Of a stretch of DNA of 42,239 nt, positions 16,776-24,944 are shown one piece after another. The stretch lies in assembly GCA_963933115.1 (NCBI GenBank), contig CAWVSL010000022.1, positions 1-42,239 on the forward strand, read 5' to 3'. The notes below the pieces were generated by a model that was given only the letters and a program-made list of their open reading frames with translations, did not search any database and was not told the DNA's origin. Source of the stretch: JALJPB01 sp963933115 (GTDB lineage: Bacteria > Pseudomonadota > Gammaproteobacteria > Enterobacterales > Alteromonadaceae). Made by a program: the position numbers and the translations under genes. The first letter of the stretch is position 1, and each line of letters starts with the position of its first letter.

Positions 16776-18413
16776 TTAACTTGATTGCAGCTTTTGATGC
16801 TCAAAGGATGCCGCAATAAAGCTTTTAAATAATGGGTGTCCATCACGTGGAGTTGAATTAAACTCTGGATGGAACTGCCCTGCAATAAACCAAGGGTGAT
16901 CAGGTATTTCAATCACCTCAACTAATGTTTTATCCGTAGATAATCCCGAGAACACTAAACCAGCTTTACTTAATTGTTCGCGGTAGTTATTATTTACCTC
17001 ATAACGGTGACGGTGTCTTTCATAAATTGTTTCACTACCATATACGTTATAAGCATTGGTACCTTTCACAAGATGACACAATTGAGAGCCTAAACGCATA
17101 GTTCCTCCCAAATCAGAACCTTCATGACGATACTCAATCTTGCCTTCTTCGTCTAACCATTCATTGATTAAGCCGACAACAGCATAGGGTGTTTCTTTAT
17201 TAAATTCAGTACTGTGAGCGCCCGGCAAACCGGCAACATTACGGGCAAAATCTATTAATGCCACTTGCATACCTAAACAAATACCTAAATAAGGTACTTT
17301 GTTTTCACGGGCATATTGGGCCGTTAAAATTTTCCCTTCCACACCACGCTCACCAAAGCCACCGGGGACGAGTATTGCGTCCAAATTATCTAATACCTCG
17401 GTTCCCTTCGCTTCAATATCTTGTGAGTCTATGTGTTGAATTTTTACTTTTACCTGGTTTTTGATGCCTGCATGTTTTAACGCTTCGTTAACTGACTTAT
17501 AAGCATCTGGTAATTCAGTGTATTTACCAACCATACCAATAGTGACTTCACCTACCGGATTAGCTTCTTGATATAATACTTGCTCCCATTCACTTAAATC
17601 AGCTTCAGGAACATCTAAGCCAAAACGCTTGACCACTAATTCATCCGTGCCTTGAGATTTTAATATCGCAGGTACTTTATAAATACTGTCAACATCTCGT
17701 AAAGCAATAACCGCTTTTTCTTCAACATTAGTAAATAATGAAATTTTAGCGCGTTCGTTAGCTGGAATAGAACGTTCACTCCGGCAAACTAAAATATCAG
17801 GAAAAATACCAATAGAGCGTAACTCTTTTACTGAATGTTGAGTTGGTTTAGTTTTAATTTCGCCGGCAGCAGCTATGTAAGGTACCAGTGTTAAATGCAT
17901 GAACATTGCACGTTCACGACCTAATTCAACGCCCAGTTGACGGATAGCTTCTAAAAAAGGTTGAGACTCTATATCCCCAACTGTGCCTCCGATTTCAACC
18001 ATGGCAACATCGTAACCTTCAGCGCCTTCGATTACTCGACGTTTTATATCATTGGTGATGTGAGGAATAACTTGGATAGTTGCCCCTAAAAATTCACCTT
18101 TACGTTCGCGAGCAAGAATGTCTTGATAAATACGACCAGTGGTAAAGTTATTTCGCTTAGTCATTTTGGTACGAATGAATCGTTCGTAATGACCTAAATC
18201 AAGATCGGTTTCAGCACCATCTTCGGTGACAAACACCTCACCGTGTTGAATCGGGCTCATGGTCCCAGGATCAACGTTAATATAAGGGTCAAGCTTAAGC
18301 ATGGTGACTTGTAAGCCCCGCGCTTCAAGGATAGCCGCAAGTGAGGCGGCTGCAATACCTTTACCAAGAGACGAAACAACGCCACCAGTTACAAAAATAT
18401 ATCGAGTTGTCAT
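16776..18413 (-). CDS. pyrG: CTP synthase
   Basis: A 545-residue enzyme that aminates UTP to CTP with glutamine. The N-terminal synthetase domain has the phosphate loop GVVSSLGKGIAAASLA and the acidic EIGGTVGDIES. The C-terminal class I glutaminase domain has the oxyanion loop PGGFGERG, the nucleophile loop GICLGMQ and the His-Glu pair in QFHPEFNSTP. The length equals that of E. coli PyrG. It is the first gene of the minus-strand eno side; in E. coli mazG and relA come directly upstream, but here a divergent DUF4202 gene intervenes. Confidence 0.98.
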   Translation of the reverse strand: MTTRYIFVTGGVVSSLGKGIAAASLAAILEARGLQVTMLKLDPYINVDPGTMSPIQHGEVFVTEDGAETDLDLGHYERFIRTKMTKRNNFTTGRIYQDILARERKGEFLGATIQVIPHITNDIKRRVIEGAEGYDVAMVEIGGTVGDIESQPFLEAIRQLGVELGRERAMFMHLTLVPYIAAAGEIKTKPTQHSVKELRSIGIFPDILVCRSERSIPANERAKISLFTNVEEKAVIALRDVDSIYKVPAILKSQGTDELVVKRFGLDVPEADLSEWEQVLYQEANPVGEVTIGMVGKYTELPDAYKSVNEALKHAGIKNQVKVKIQHIDSQDIEAKGTEVLDNLDAILVPGGFGERGVEGKILTAQYARENKVPYLGICLGMQVALIDFARNVAGLPGAHSTEFNKETPYAVVGLINEWLDEEGKIEYRHEGSDLGGTMRLGSQLCHLVKGTNAYNVYGSETIYERHRHRYEVNNNYREQLSKAGLVFSGLSTDKTLVEVIEIPDHPWFIAGQFHPEFNSTPRDGHPLFKSFIAASFEHQKLQSS

Positions 18414-18643
18414 GTGATACCAAAAAGTCAGAATGATCGGATTATATTCAAATAGCTGTAAACTATTACTATTGCTAAAATGGTATAAATCAACTGTACC
18501 TTCAACCTAAAAGAAAGAAAGTGTGAAGTGATTACTATTGATAAATAAATTTAGCAGGACGGGAAAACATTATACTTAAAACCTGAGCTAACAACAATAT
18601 GAACAATCAATCTAATGATAAAAATAATAGTTTAATCACTCCA

Positions 18644-18706
18644 ATAGTTAACAATAACGTTAAAAATGGTATTGTTAACTATCTTAAAATTTTTTGTTAA
18701 TTAACA
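18644..18706. promoter_or_regulatory. Cluster of GTTAAC-type palindromes before DUF4202 gene
   Basis: ATAGTTAACAATA (18644-18656) and TATTGTTAACTAT (18670-18682) form a perfect 13-bp inverted repeat with a 13-base centre. Each arm contains the palindrome GTTAAC. A separate 12-base perfect palindrome, TGTTAATTAACA, lies at 18695-18706, three bases before the ATG at 18710. The arrangement suggests paired operator sites for a dimeric regulator; a hairpin in RNA is the alternative. Confidence 0.45.
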
Positions 18707-18709
18707 TCT

Positions 18710-19294
18710 ATGAATAATGAACGCTTAAATGGAATTTTATCTAGCATTGATCAGGTCAATAATCAGGACCCTAATCAAATAACTTTTGACAATGTAACTT
18801 ACCCCAAAGAATATATTTACGGCCATCAAATGACCAATATGCTCGATGAACATTGGCCTCAGGCAAATGAATTACTAAAAATAGCGGTGAGAGCTCAGCA
18901 TATTAAACGCTGGCACCTTAAGCGCGCTGAATTTGACCTAGGGAAAAAAGGTTATTTTAAATGGCGCATAGGTTTAGGTAAATTCCATGCTGAACTAACA
19001 GAACAGTTAATGCTAGAAAATGGCTACAGCGAAGATGAAGCGAAGCAAACCGCAAAAATCATTCGTAAAGAACAATTAAAATCAAATATTGATAGTCAAA
19101 CATTAGAAGATGTTGCCTGTTTAGTATTTTTACAGTTTTATTTTGATGATTTTGCCGCTAAGCATAATGAAGAAAAAATAGTAGGGGTACTGCAAAAAAC
19201 TTGGAGTAAAATGTCTGAACAAGGCCATGCTATTGCTCTAACCTTTACGTTACCAAATCATTTAGCTGCTTTAGTTGCTAAAGCGCTGGCATAA
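18710..19294 (+). CDS. DUF4202 family protein
   Basis: A 194-residue soluble, helical protein. The run of conserved blocks (YIYGHQMTNMLDEHWPQANELLKIAVRAQHIKRWHLKR, GYFKWR, ILEDVACLVFLQFYFDDFA-like) matches the DUF4202 family, whose spaced His and Asp residues recall an HD-type metal site. No function is established as far as I know. It is transcribed away from pyrG, alone, with strong palindromes in its upstream region and a hairpin 13 bases after its stop. It interrupts the pyrG-mazG order. The ribosome-binding site is weak. Confidence 0.85.
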   Translation: MNNERLNGILSSIDQVNNQDPNQITFDNVTYPKEYIYGHQMTNMLDEHWPQANELLKIAVRAQHIKRWHLKRAEFDLGKKGYFKWRIGLGKFHAELTEQLMLENGYSEDEAKQTAKIIRKEQLKSNIDSQTLEDVACLVFLQFYFDDFAAKHNEEKIVGVLQKTWSKMSEQGHAIALTFTLPNHLAALVAKALA

Positions 19295-19307
19295 TAATAT
19301 GACTAAT

Positions 19308-19340
19308 AGTAACAAAGCTATCGCAATTAGCTTTGTTACT
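19308..19340 (+). terminator. Strong hairpin after the DUF4202 gene
   Basis: AGTAACAAAGCTA (19308-19320) pairs perfectly over 13 bp with TAGCTTTGTTACT (19328-19340) around a 7-base loop, 13 bases after the stop codon. No T run follows, so it is either a weak intrinsic terminator or a 3'-end stabilising stem. Confidence 0.6.
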
Positions 19341-19529
19341 TGCTACTGCGGTTATTAACCATTATTTGTTAACCCTACTAAATAATCAAAAACTCACTAT
19401 AACTTATCAGTAAACTAGTTCTAACCTTTAACAAATCAAAAATCCAACCGATGGTTTTATTAACTCTCAACGGAAATCTTTTGACAGGATAAGAAGTCAG
19501 ATCTAAATATCGGTTACATTGAGGTTTTA

Positions 19530-20354
19530 CTAATTTTCATTTGTCGATTTTTCCGCCTCTTTAACCTGTTGCCAATATTTTTCTAGCTCCTCAAGATCAT
19601 GTTGTTCAAAAGTTTGCATTGATTGTTCAACTCTTTGTTCAACACCATAAAAACGCTTAGTAAACTTTTTATTAGCTTGCCTAAGTAACGTTTCAGGATC
19701 TTGTTTAGCGTGGCGGCATAAGTTCACAACAGCAAACATGAGATCACCCAACTCTTCAGCTAAAGCGTGTGGTTTTCCATTATGTAAATAGTCAATTTCC
19801 GCTTTAACTTCGGTGACTTCTTCCACCACTTTGTCAAAAACATCATTAATATTATGCCAGTCAAATCCTACATGAGCACAGCGTTTTTGTATTTTAACCG
19901 CTAATGAAAGTGCGGGTAAATTTTTAGGGATATCTGTTAATATACTGATTTTATTATTTTTATTTCTATGTTGTCGTTCCTTGGCTTTTTCATTTTCCCA
20001 GTTCGCTTTAATATCTTCGTCAGAAGTAAGCTTGGTATTGCCAAAAACATGAGGATGACGACGGATCAGTTTTTCACAAATAGCACCAACAACTGAGTCA
20101 AAGTCAAAACGTTTTTGCTCTTGTCCTAATTGACTATAAAAAATCACCTGAAAAAGTAAGTCACCTAATTCTTTTTCTAATTCAACAAAGTCTTGTTGTT
20201 CAATAGCATCTGCCACTTCATAAGCTTCCTCAATAGTACACTTAACTATTGAGGCAAAGTCTTGTTTAATATCCCAAGGGCAGCCTGTTTGCGGGTCACG
20301 TAACTCAGACATTATCCAACGAAGTTTACTGATTGATGGCTCATCGTTTAACAT
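19530..20354 (-). CDS. mazG: Nucleoside triphosphate pyrophosphohydrolase MazG
   Basis: A 274-residue enzyme that splits nucleoside triphosphates to monophosphates and pyrophosphate and, in E. coli, tempers ppGpp build-up. Two MazG folds are seen: the N-terminal one with CTIEEAYEVADAIE and EKELGDLLFQVIF, and the C-terminal one with EEVTEVKAEI and AEELGDLMFAVVNL, each giving the EExxE...ExxD metal motif. GCPWD near the start is typical. GAGGG lies about 9 bases before the ATG. A TATAAT on the minus strand at 20373-20378 could be its -10 box. It is near relA as in E. coli, but a plus-strand gene separates them. Confidence 0.96.
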   Translation of the reverse strand: MLNDEPSISKLRWIMSELRDPQTGCPWDIKQDFASIVKCTIEEAYEVADAIEQQDFVELEKELGDLLFQVIFYSQLGQEQKRFDFDSVVGAICEKLIRRHPHVFGNTKLTSDEDIKANWENEKAKERQHRNKNNKISILTDIPKNLPALSLAVKIQKRCAHVGFDWHNINDVFDKVVEEVTEVKAEIDYLHNGKPHALAEELGDLMFAVVNLCRHAKQDPETLLRQANKKFTKRFYGVEQRVEQSMQTFEQHDLEELEKYWQQVKEAEKSTNEN

Positions 20355-20592
20355 TTAACACTACCCTCTTTAATTATAATTAATAATCATCTCATTCTAC
20401 ATCAAGTATTTAACCATCTGTACTGTGAATTTTATTAAAGAGATTCACAGACCATTAATGCTTATTATTTGGATATAATTACCACATCCCATTTAATCCA
20501 GTTTACCCATTAATAGGCACCAAACAGAAATCATATAGCTAAAAGTGGAGGTTTATCTAAAAGCTGGCAATGTAAATTTATGACTATGTTGT

Positions 20593-20610
20593 TGTAATGG
20601 TTACATTACA
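20593..20610. promoter_or_regulatory. Inverted repeat before the barrel-like protein gene
   Basis: TGTAATG (20593-20599), GTTA, CATTACA (20604-20610) form a perfect 7-bp inverted repeat, and a further half-site TGTAAT follows at about 20622-20627. The repeat ends 33 bases before the ATG at 20644, where a repressor or activator would bind. The spacing of the three half-sites looks operator-like. Confidence 0.45.
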
Positions 20611-20643
20611 GTTAAAATACAATGTAATTAAAAGGAATTTAAA

Positions 20644-21051
20644 ATGATAAAAATACTGTTGATTTTAACTTTATTGTTCACTCATTCGTTACGTGCTGCT
20701 GAAATTAATCATGCGACGGGGTTTGGTTTACAATACGCTGGAGTGCTGGGCTATCAAATATCAACCAAGAATAACGACCATCGTTTTCGTGGCGCTTTAG
20801 GTCTTATTGGTGTAAGTGTCGGGTATGATTATTTTTTGTCGCCTCAATGGTCATTAGGTGCAACTTATACCGAAACAGTTCGAACAGTCTATTCAGTAAA
20901 CATCAACTACACGCTCCCTCAAAATGAATGTATAACTTTTGGCGTAGACTTTGGACATATACCGAGTGATAAAGCGTCTGGAAGTGGATTTACCTATATT
21001 AAAGGTAATAGTAAAAATATTATGTTTTTTAGTGTTGGCTATGAATTTTAG
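20644..21051 (+). CDS. Small exported, barrel-like protein of unknown function
   Basis: A 135-residue protein with a clear signal peptide (KILLILTLLFTHSLRAA, cleavage likely after SLRA). The mature part of about 116 residues alternates polar and aromatic or hydrophobic residues in short strands (GFGLQYAGVLGYQI, LIGVSVGYDYFL, WSLGATYTE, FFSVGYEF) and ends in Phe. Both are typical of small outer-membrane beta-barrels recognised by BamA. I cannot name a family. AAAGGAAT lies before the ATG and an inverted repeat (20593-20610) sits in the promoter zone, so expression may be regulated. It lies on the plus strand between mazG and relA, which are co-directed neighbours in E. coli, so it is probably an insertion. 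Confidence 0.7.
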   Translation: MIKILLILTLLFTHSLRAAEINHATGFGLQYAGVLGYQISTKNNDHRFRGALGLIGVSVGYDYFLSPQWSLGATYTETVRTVYSVNINYTLPQNECITFGVDFGHIPSDKASGSGFTYIKGNSKNIMFFSVGYEF

Positions 21052-21068
21052 TTATCGCCTTTTAATAA

Positions 21069-21110
21069 CCTTACTATTTTTTATATCTCGCTATAGTAGG
21101 GTAGTTTTTT
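21069..21110 (+). terminator. Probable terminator after the barrel-like gene
   Basis: CCTTACTAT (21069-21077) pairs with ATAGTAGGG (21093-21101), with one G-T wobble, around a 15-base loop. Six T residues follow at 21105-21110. It lies 17 bases after the stop codon. Confidence 0.55.
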
Positions 21111-21216
21111 AACGACCCTGGCAAATAATTCCCCTCAGTCACTTATCTTACGATTGGTATTCAATGCTAATATAAGGATTAATACCTTACTCTTTAATAC
21201 TTGTGTTTACGTTTAC

Positions 21217-23445
21217 TTAGAGGCGCCTAACTTCTCCAACATCTTCAAGTTGTAGAAGCTTACCAATTACCTTTGATAACGTATCGCTGTTTGGCGTTTC
21301 CATAGTGATTGACATCACCATTGTTTGTTTACTTGAATCAGAGTAACTTTCTACACCAACAATACTGACTCTTTCATTGGAAATAATAGTAGATACATCT
21401 CTAAGCAGCCCTTGCCTGTCCATCGCAATAACTTGTACTTTTACTTGGTAAAACTGTTGATTGTTGTCGTTTTTTAACCCCCATTGCACTTCGACTTCCC
21501 GCTCGGGCTGTTGAATTAGTGCATTAGAAAGCTGTTCACAATCAAGACGGTGAACTGATATACCGCGACCTTGAGTAATAAAGCCCATAATTTCATCACC
21601 AGGCACTGGACAACAACATTTTGCAATATGAGTTAATAAGTTTCCAACACCTGAGACGGTAATACCGTTACTGTCCGATGAAAATTTTTGTGTTGAAGTT
21701 TGCTTGACTAAACTTTGTGGGTCTATTTCTTCAATGGGTTTAAATTTATCATTTTGTTGTTGTAAAAAATTAGTCACTTGCTGCAAACGCGCATTTCCAG
21801 AACCAATAGCGGCATATAAATCATCAACCGTTTTCACATTAAAACGTGAAATAGTTGAACCAAGGTCTGGTTTATCTAATTTTATTTTACTTAGCTCGTT
21901 TTCTAGTAATTGTTTACCTTGGCTAATATGTTTGTCTCGGTCGAGCAATTTGAAAAAATGCTGAACTTTTGCCCTTGCCCTTGGCGTATGAAGATAATTC
22001 AAGCTTGGGTTGAGCCAATCCCTGCTTGGATTAGGCGTTTTAGTTGTTAATACCTCCACTTGGTCGCCTGTCTGTAATTGATAGATAAAGGGGACGATTT
22101 TGCCAAATATTTTAGCACCAATACAACAATGCCCAACATTTGAATGAATATAATAAGCAAAGTCTAAAGGAGTTGAACCGGCAGGCAAGTCGATAACATC
22201 GCCATTGGGGGTAAAAACATAAATTCTATCTTCAAATACTTGACTGCGTAACTCATCAATTAAGTCACCGCTTTCACTGACATCTTCTTGCCATTGAAGA
22301 ATTTTTTTCAACCAACTAATTTTTTCATCAAAACCTGATTTCTTATCACTACCTTTGGTTGCCGTACTCCCCTCTTTATAGCGCCAATGTGCAGCAACAC
22401 CCATTTCAGCATCATCGTGCATTTGCTGAGTGCGTATTTGAATTTCGACAGATTTGCCTTCTGGGCCAAGAACAACAGTATGAATAGATTGATAACCATT
22501 AGGTTTGGGGGTTGCGACATAGTCATCAAACTCATTATGTAAGTGTTGCCAACTCGTATGAACTATACCTAAAGCGCTATAACAATCTTGTAGTTCATCA
22601 ACAATAATCCGAACCGCTCTGACATCAAATAATTGCTCAAAATCGAGTGATTTTTGCTGCATTTTTTTCCAAATACTATAAATATGTTTGGGCCGGCCAT
22701 AAACTTTACCACTAATTTTTAAGGATTTGAGCTGTCCAGATAAACTTCCAACAAAGTCAATCATATAATCTTCACGAGCTAAACGTGTTTCATCGAGTAG
22801 TTGGGCTATTTTTTTATAAATGTTGGGATGAAGGTAACGAAAAGCTATATCTTCAAGTTCCCATTTTAACTGTCCAATACCTAAGCGATTAGCCAGAGGG
22901 GCATAAATATTTGCACACTCTTTGGCCGTTAAAACACGGGTCTCTTCATCAATATTTTTAACTAAACGAAGATTACAAAGACGCTCTGCTAATTTAATCA
23001 CAACAGCTCTAACATCATCGACCATTGCCAGTAGCATTTTGCGCATGTTATCAACTTGATTGGCTGAAACATTAGAAACTAGATTTTTTTTCGAAGGATT
23101 ATGTTGGAGAGTTTTAATCACTTCCATCTGCTCAACGCCTTGGCAAAGCATTAAAATTTGTTTATCAAAGTTCTCTTCAATATAGATCATGTCTACACAT
23201 TTATATTGAAGCAAAGGGGTTAAAAATGCGGCGCATAATGAGTCTCGGTCAAGGTTTAATGGTGCAAGGATTTCTACCATTTCTAACGCTTTAGTTTGAC
23301 ACTCAAACTGGTTATCAAATAAATGCCTTACTTTTGCCCACATAGACTCTAAAGACTGACATTTACTGTTAGATATGTCTAAAGACACTAACCATTGTTC
23401 AAAACTAGTGACTGACATTTGATGTGACTTACGAACCGAAACCAT
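21217..23445 (-). CDS. relA: GTP pyrophosphokinase RelA
   Basis: A 742-residue ribosome-associated (p)ppGpp synthetase of the stringent response. The N-terminal hydrolase-like domain lacks the His-Asp pair of active SpoT or Rel (CAAFLTPLLQYK in its place). The synthetase domain has YGRPKHIYSIWKKM, the RelA-type acidic motif EFDD in HNEFDDYVATPKPNGYQSIHT, and EIQIRTQQMHDDAEMG. TGS (RIYVFTPNGDVIDLPAGSTP), the Cys-rich CCCPVPGDEI zinc-finger or CC region and a C-terminal ACT domain follow. The length is close to the 744 residues of E. coli RelA. It follows rlmD after 15 bases, and the ribosome-binding site GGGATGAAAG overlaps that gap, so the two are co-transcribed. Confidence 0.97.
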   Translation of the reverse strand: MVSVRKSHQMSVTSFEQWLVSLDISNSKCQSLESMWAKVRHLFDNQFECQTKALEMVEILAPLNLDRDSLCAAFLTPLLQYKCVDMIYIEENFDKQILMLCQGVEQMEVIKTLQHNPSKKNLVSNVSANQVDNMRKMLLAMVDDVRAVVIKLAERLCNLRLVKNIDEETRVLTAKECANIYAPLANRLGIGQLKWELEDIAFRYLHPNIYKKIAQLLDETRLAREDYMIDFVGSLSGQLKSLKISGKVYGRPKHIYSIWKKMQQKSLDFEQLFDVRAVRIIVDELQDCYSALGIVHTSWQHLHNEFDDYVATPKPNGYQSIHTVVLGPEGKSVEIQIRTQQMHDDAEMGVAAHWRYKEGSTATKGSDKKSGFDEKISWLKKILQWQEDVSESGDLIDELRSQVFEDRIYVFTPNGDVIDLPAGSTPLDFAYYIHSNVGHCCIGAKIFGKIVPFIYQLQTGDQVEVLTTKTPNPSRDWLNPSLNYLHTPRARAKVQHFFKLLDRDKHISQGKQLLENELSKIKLDKPDLGSTISRFNVKTVDDLYAAIGSGNARLQQVTNFLQQQNDKFKPIEEIDPQSLVKQTSTQKFSSDSNGITVSGVGNLLTHIAKCCCPVPGDEIMGFITQGRGISVHRLDCEQLSNALIQQPEREVEVQWGLKNDNNQQFYQVKVQVIAMDRQGLLRDVSTIISNERVSIVGVESYSDSSKQTMVMSITMETPNSDTLSKVIGKLLQLEDVGEVRRL

Positions 23446-23460
23446 CTTTCATCCCTATAA

Positions 23461-24786
23461 TTACTTAACTAATCGCGAAAACAATACCATAGTTTCTATA
23501 TGCTTTGTTTGAGAAAACATATCAATTAATGCAATTTTTTCTAGTTTATAACCATGATCAATTAAGTATTTTGTATCTCTTGCAAGTGTCGCAGGATCAC
23601 AGCTGACATATAATATTTCTGGTATGGAGAGTTTAACCAATTGCTCTACTGCTTCGAATGCACCAGCCCTGGCAGGGTCTAATAATACTTTATTAAAACC
23701 AATTTTCGCCCAGTTATTTGATAACCAATTAGCATTTAGATCTGCTTGATAAAACTGACAGTTAGTTAACTGATTATTACTGGCGTTTTTTGTTGCTCGG
23801 TCAACCATAGTCTGAACGCCCTCTATGCCAACCACTTGCTCAACTAGTTGAGCTATAGACAAACTAAAATTACCTAAGCCGCAGAACAAGTCGAGCACAA
23901 CATCGTTTGCTGTTAAGGATAACCACTCTATTGATTGCCTTACCATATCAATATTAACCTGATGATTAATTTGAATGAAATCTTGAGGCTCAAAAGTCAA
24001 TTCGAGGTTATTTAATAAAGTGTAGGTCAATGGTTTTATATCGGTTAGTGGCGTAACCATCTGACCATCATCTATAAATATCTGCCACTGATTAATGTCC
24101 GAGGCATTCTTCCAGAGCGTAATATCCTCTATATTAAGGTTTTTAAGCTGCCTTATGACAATATTGATTTGATTGGTTACAACTACTTCAATATGGCCAA
24201 CAGAACGGCTAATAGATAAGTCACTAATGACCTTTTTTAATGGTGTAAATATTGAAGAAATTTTTTCATCTAAAACAGGGCAATCTTTAATCGCAATTAA
24301 TTGATTAGTCGCTTTTTTCCTGAAACCTAAAGTGACATGACCTTTTTTGTCATATTGCACTCCAATTCGAGCTTTCCGCCGATAATGCCAAGGGCTACTG
24401 ACAATAGAGTCTTGCCAAGGTAAATATTGGTTAATCTGATTGCGCTCAAAGATCTCTGATACTTTTTTCTTTTTAAAAGCTAAATGTTCAGAAAAAATTA
24501 AATGTTGTAAATTACAGCCTCCACATAAATGATAATGCCGGCAACTAGGCTCCACTCTATTCGCACTTCCCTGAATTATTTCAAGAATATTGGCCCGAGC
24601 GTATTTACTCTTTTGCTCAATAATTTGAACTTTCACCCATTCTACTGGCAATGTTTTTTCAATAAATAACGGCTTATTTTTGAAACGAGTCACACCGCAA
24701 CCATTAAGGTCTAGTCTTTCTATTTTCACATCAACAATTTGACCTAAGCTTTGATTCTTTGTACTTTTTTGAAAAATATTCGCCAT
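23461..24786 (-). CDS. rlmD: 23S rRNA (uracil-1939-C5)-methyltransferase RlmD
   Basis: A SAM-dependent enzyme that methylates U1939 of 23S rRNA, 441 residues from the chosen start. An N-terminal TRAM domain (GQIVDVKIERLDLNGCGVTR...ANILEII) is followed by the iron-sulfur cysteines CRHYHLCGGC with a fourth Cys in KDCPVLDE. The SAM site is VLDLFCGLGNFSLSIA. LDPARAGA and the catalytic Cys in YVSCDPATLARD complete the set. The frame can open at TTG 24801, but ATG 24786 (MANIFQKS) is the more natural start. The gene is divergent from barA and directly upstream of relA, the same order as in E. coli. Confidence 0.96.
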   Translation of the reverse strand: MANIFQKSTKNQSLGQIVDVKIERLDLNGCGVTRFKNKPLFIEKTLPVEWVKVQIIEQKSKYARANILEIIQGSANRVEPSCRHYHLCGGCNLQHLIFSEHLAFKKKKVSEIFERNQINQYLPWQDSIVSSPWHYRRKARIGVQYDKKGHVTLGFRKKATNQLIAIKDCPVLDEKISSIFTPLKKVISDLSISRSVGHIEVVVTNQINIVIRQLKNLNIEDITLWKNASDINQWQIFIDDGQMVTPLTDIKPLTYTLLNNLELTFEPQDFIQINHQVNIDMVRQSIEWLSLTANDVVLDLFCGLGNFSLSIAQLVEQVVGIEGVQTMVDRATKNASNNQLTNCQFYQADLNANWLSNNWAKIGFNKVLLDPARAGAFEAVEQLVKLSIPEILYVSCDPATLARDTKYLIDHGYKLEKIALIDMFSQTKHIETMVLFSRLVK

Positions 24787-24944
24787 CTTTATGATTACCA
24801 ATGATTATATGGATAGTTTTGTGAGGGTATGACATTATATATTCAATCTAGTTGGCTATATAAATCATAAAAATCAATTTTAACCTGATTCAAATGGCTA
24901 GCAAACAAATTTCAACATATTTACCAACTAAAGTTCAGTAATTA

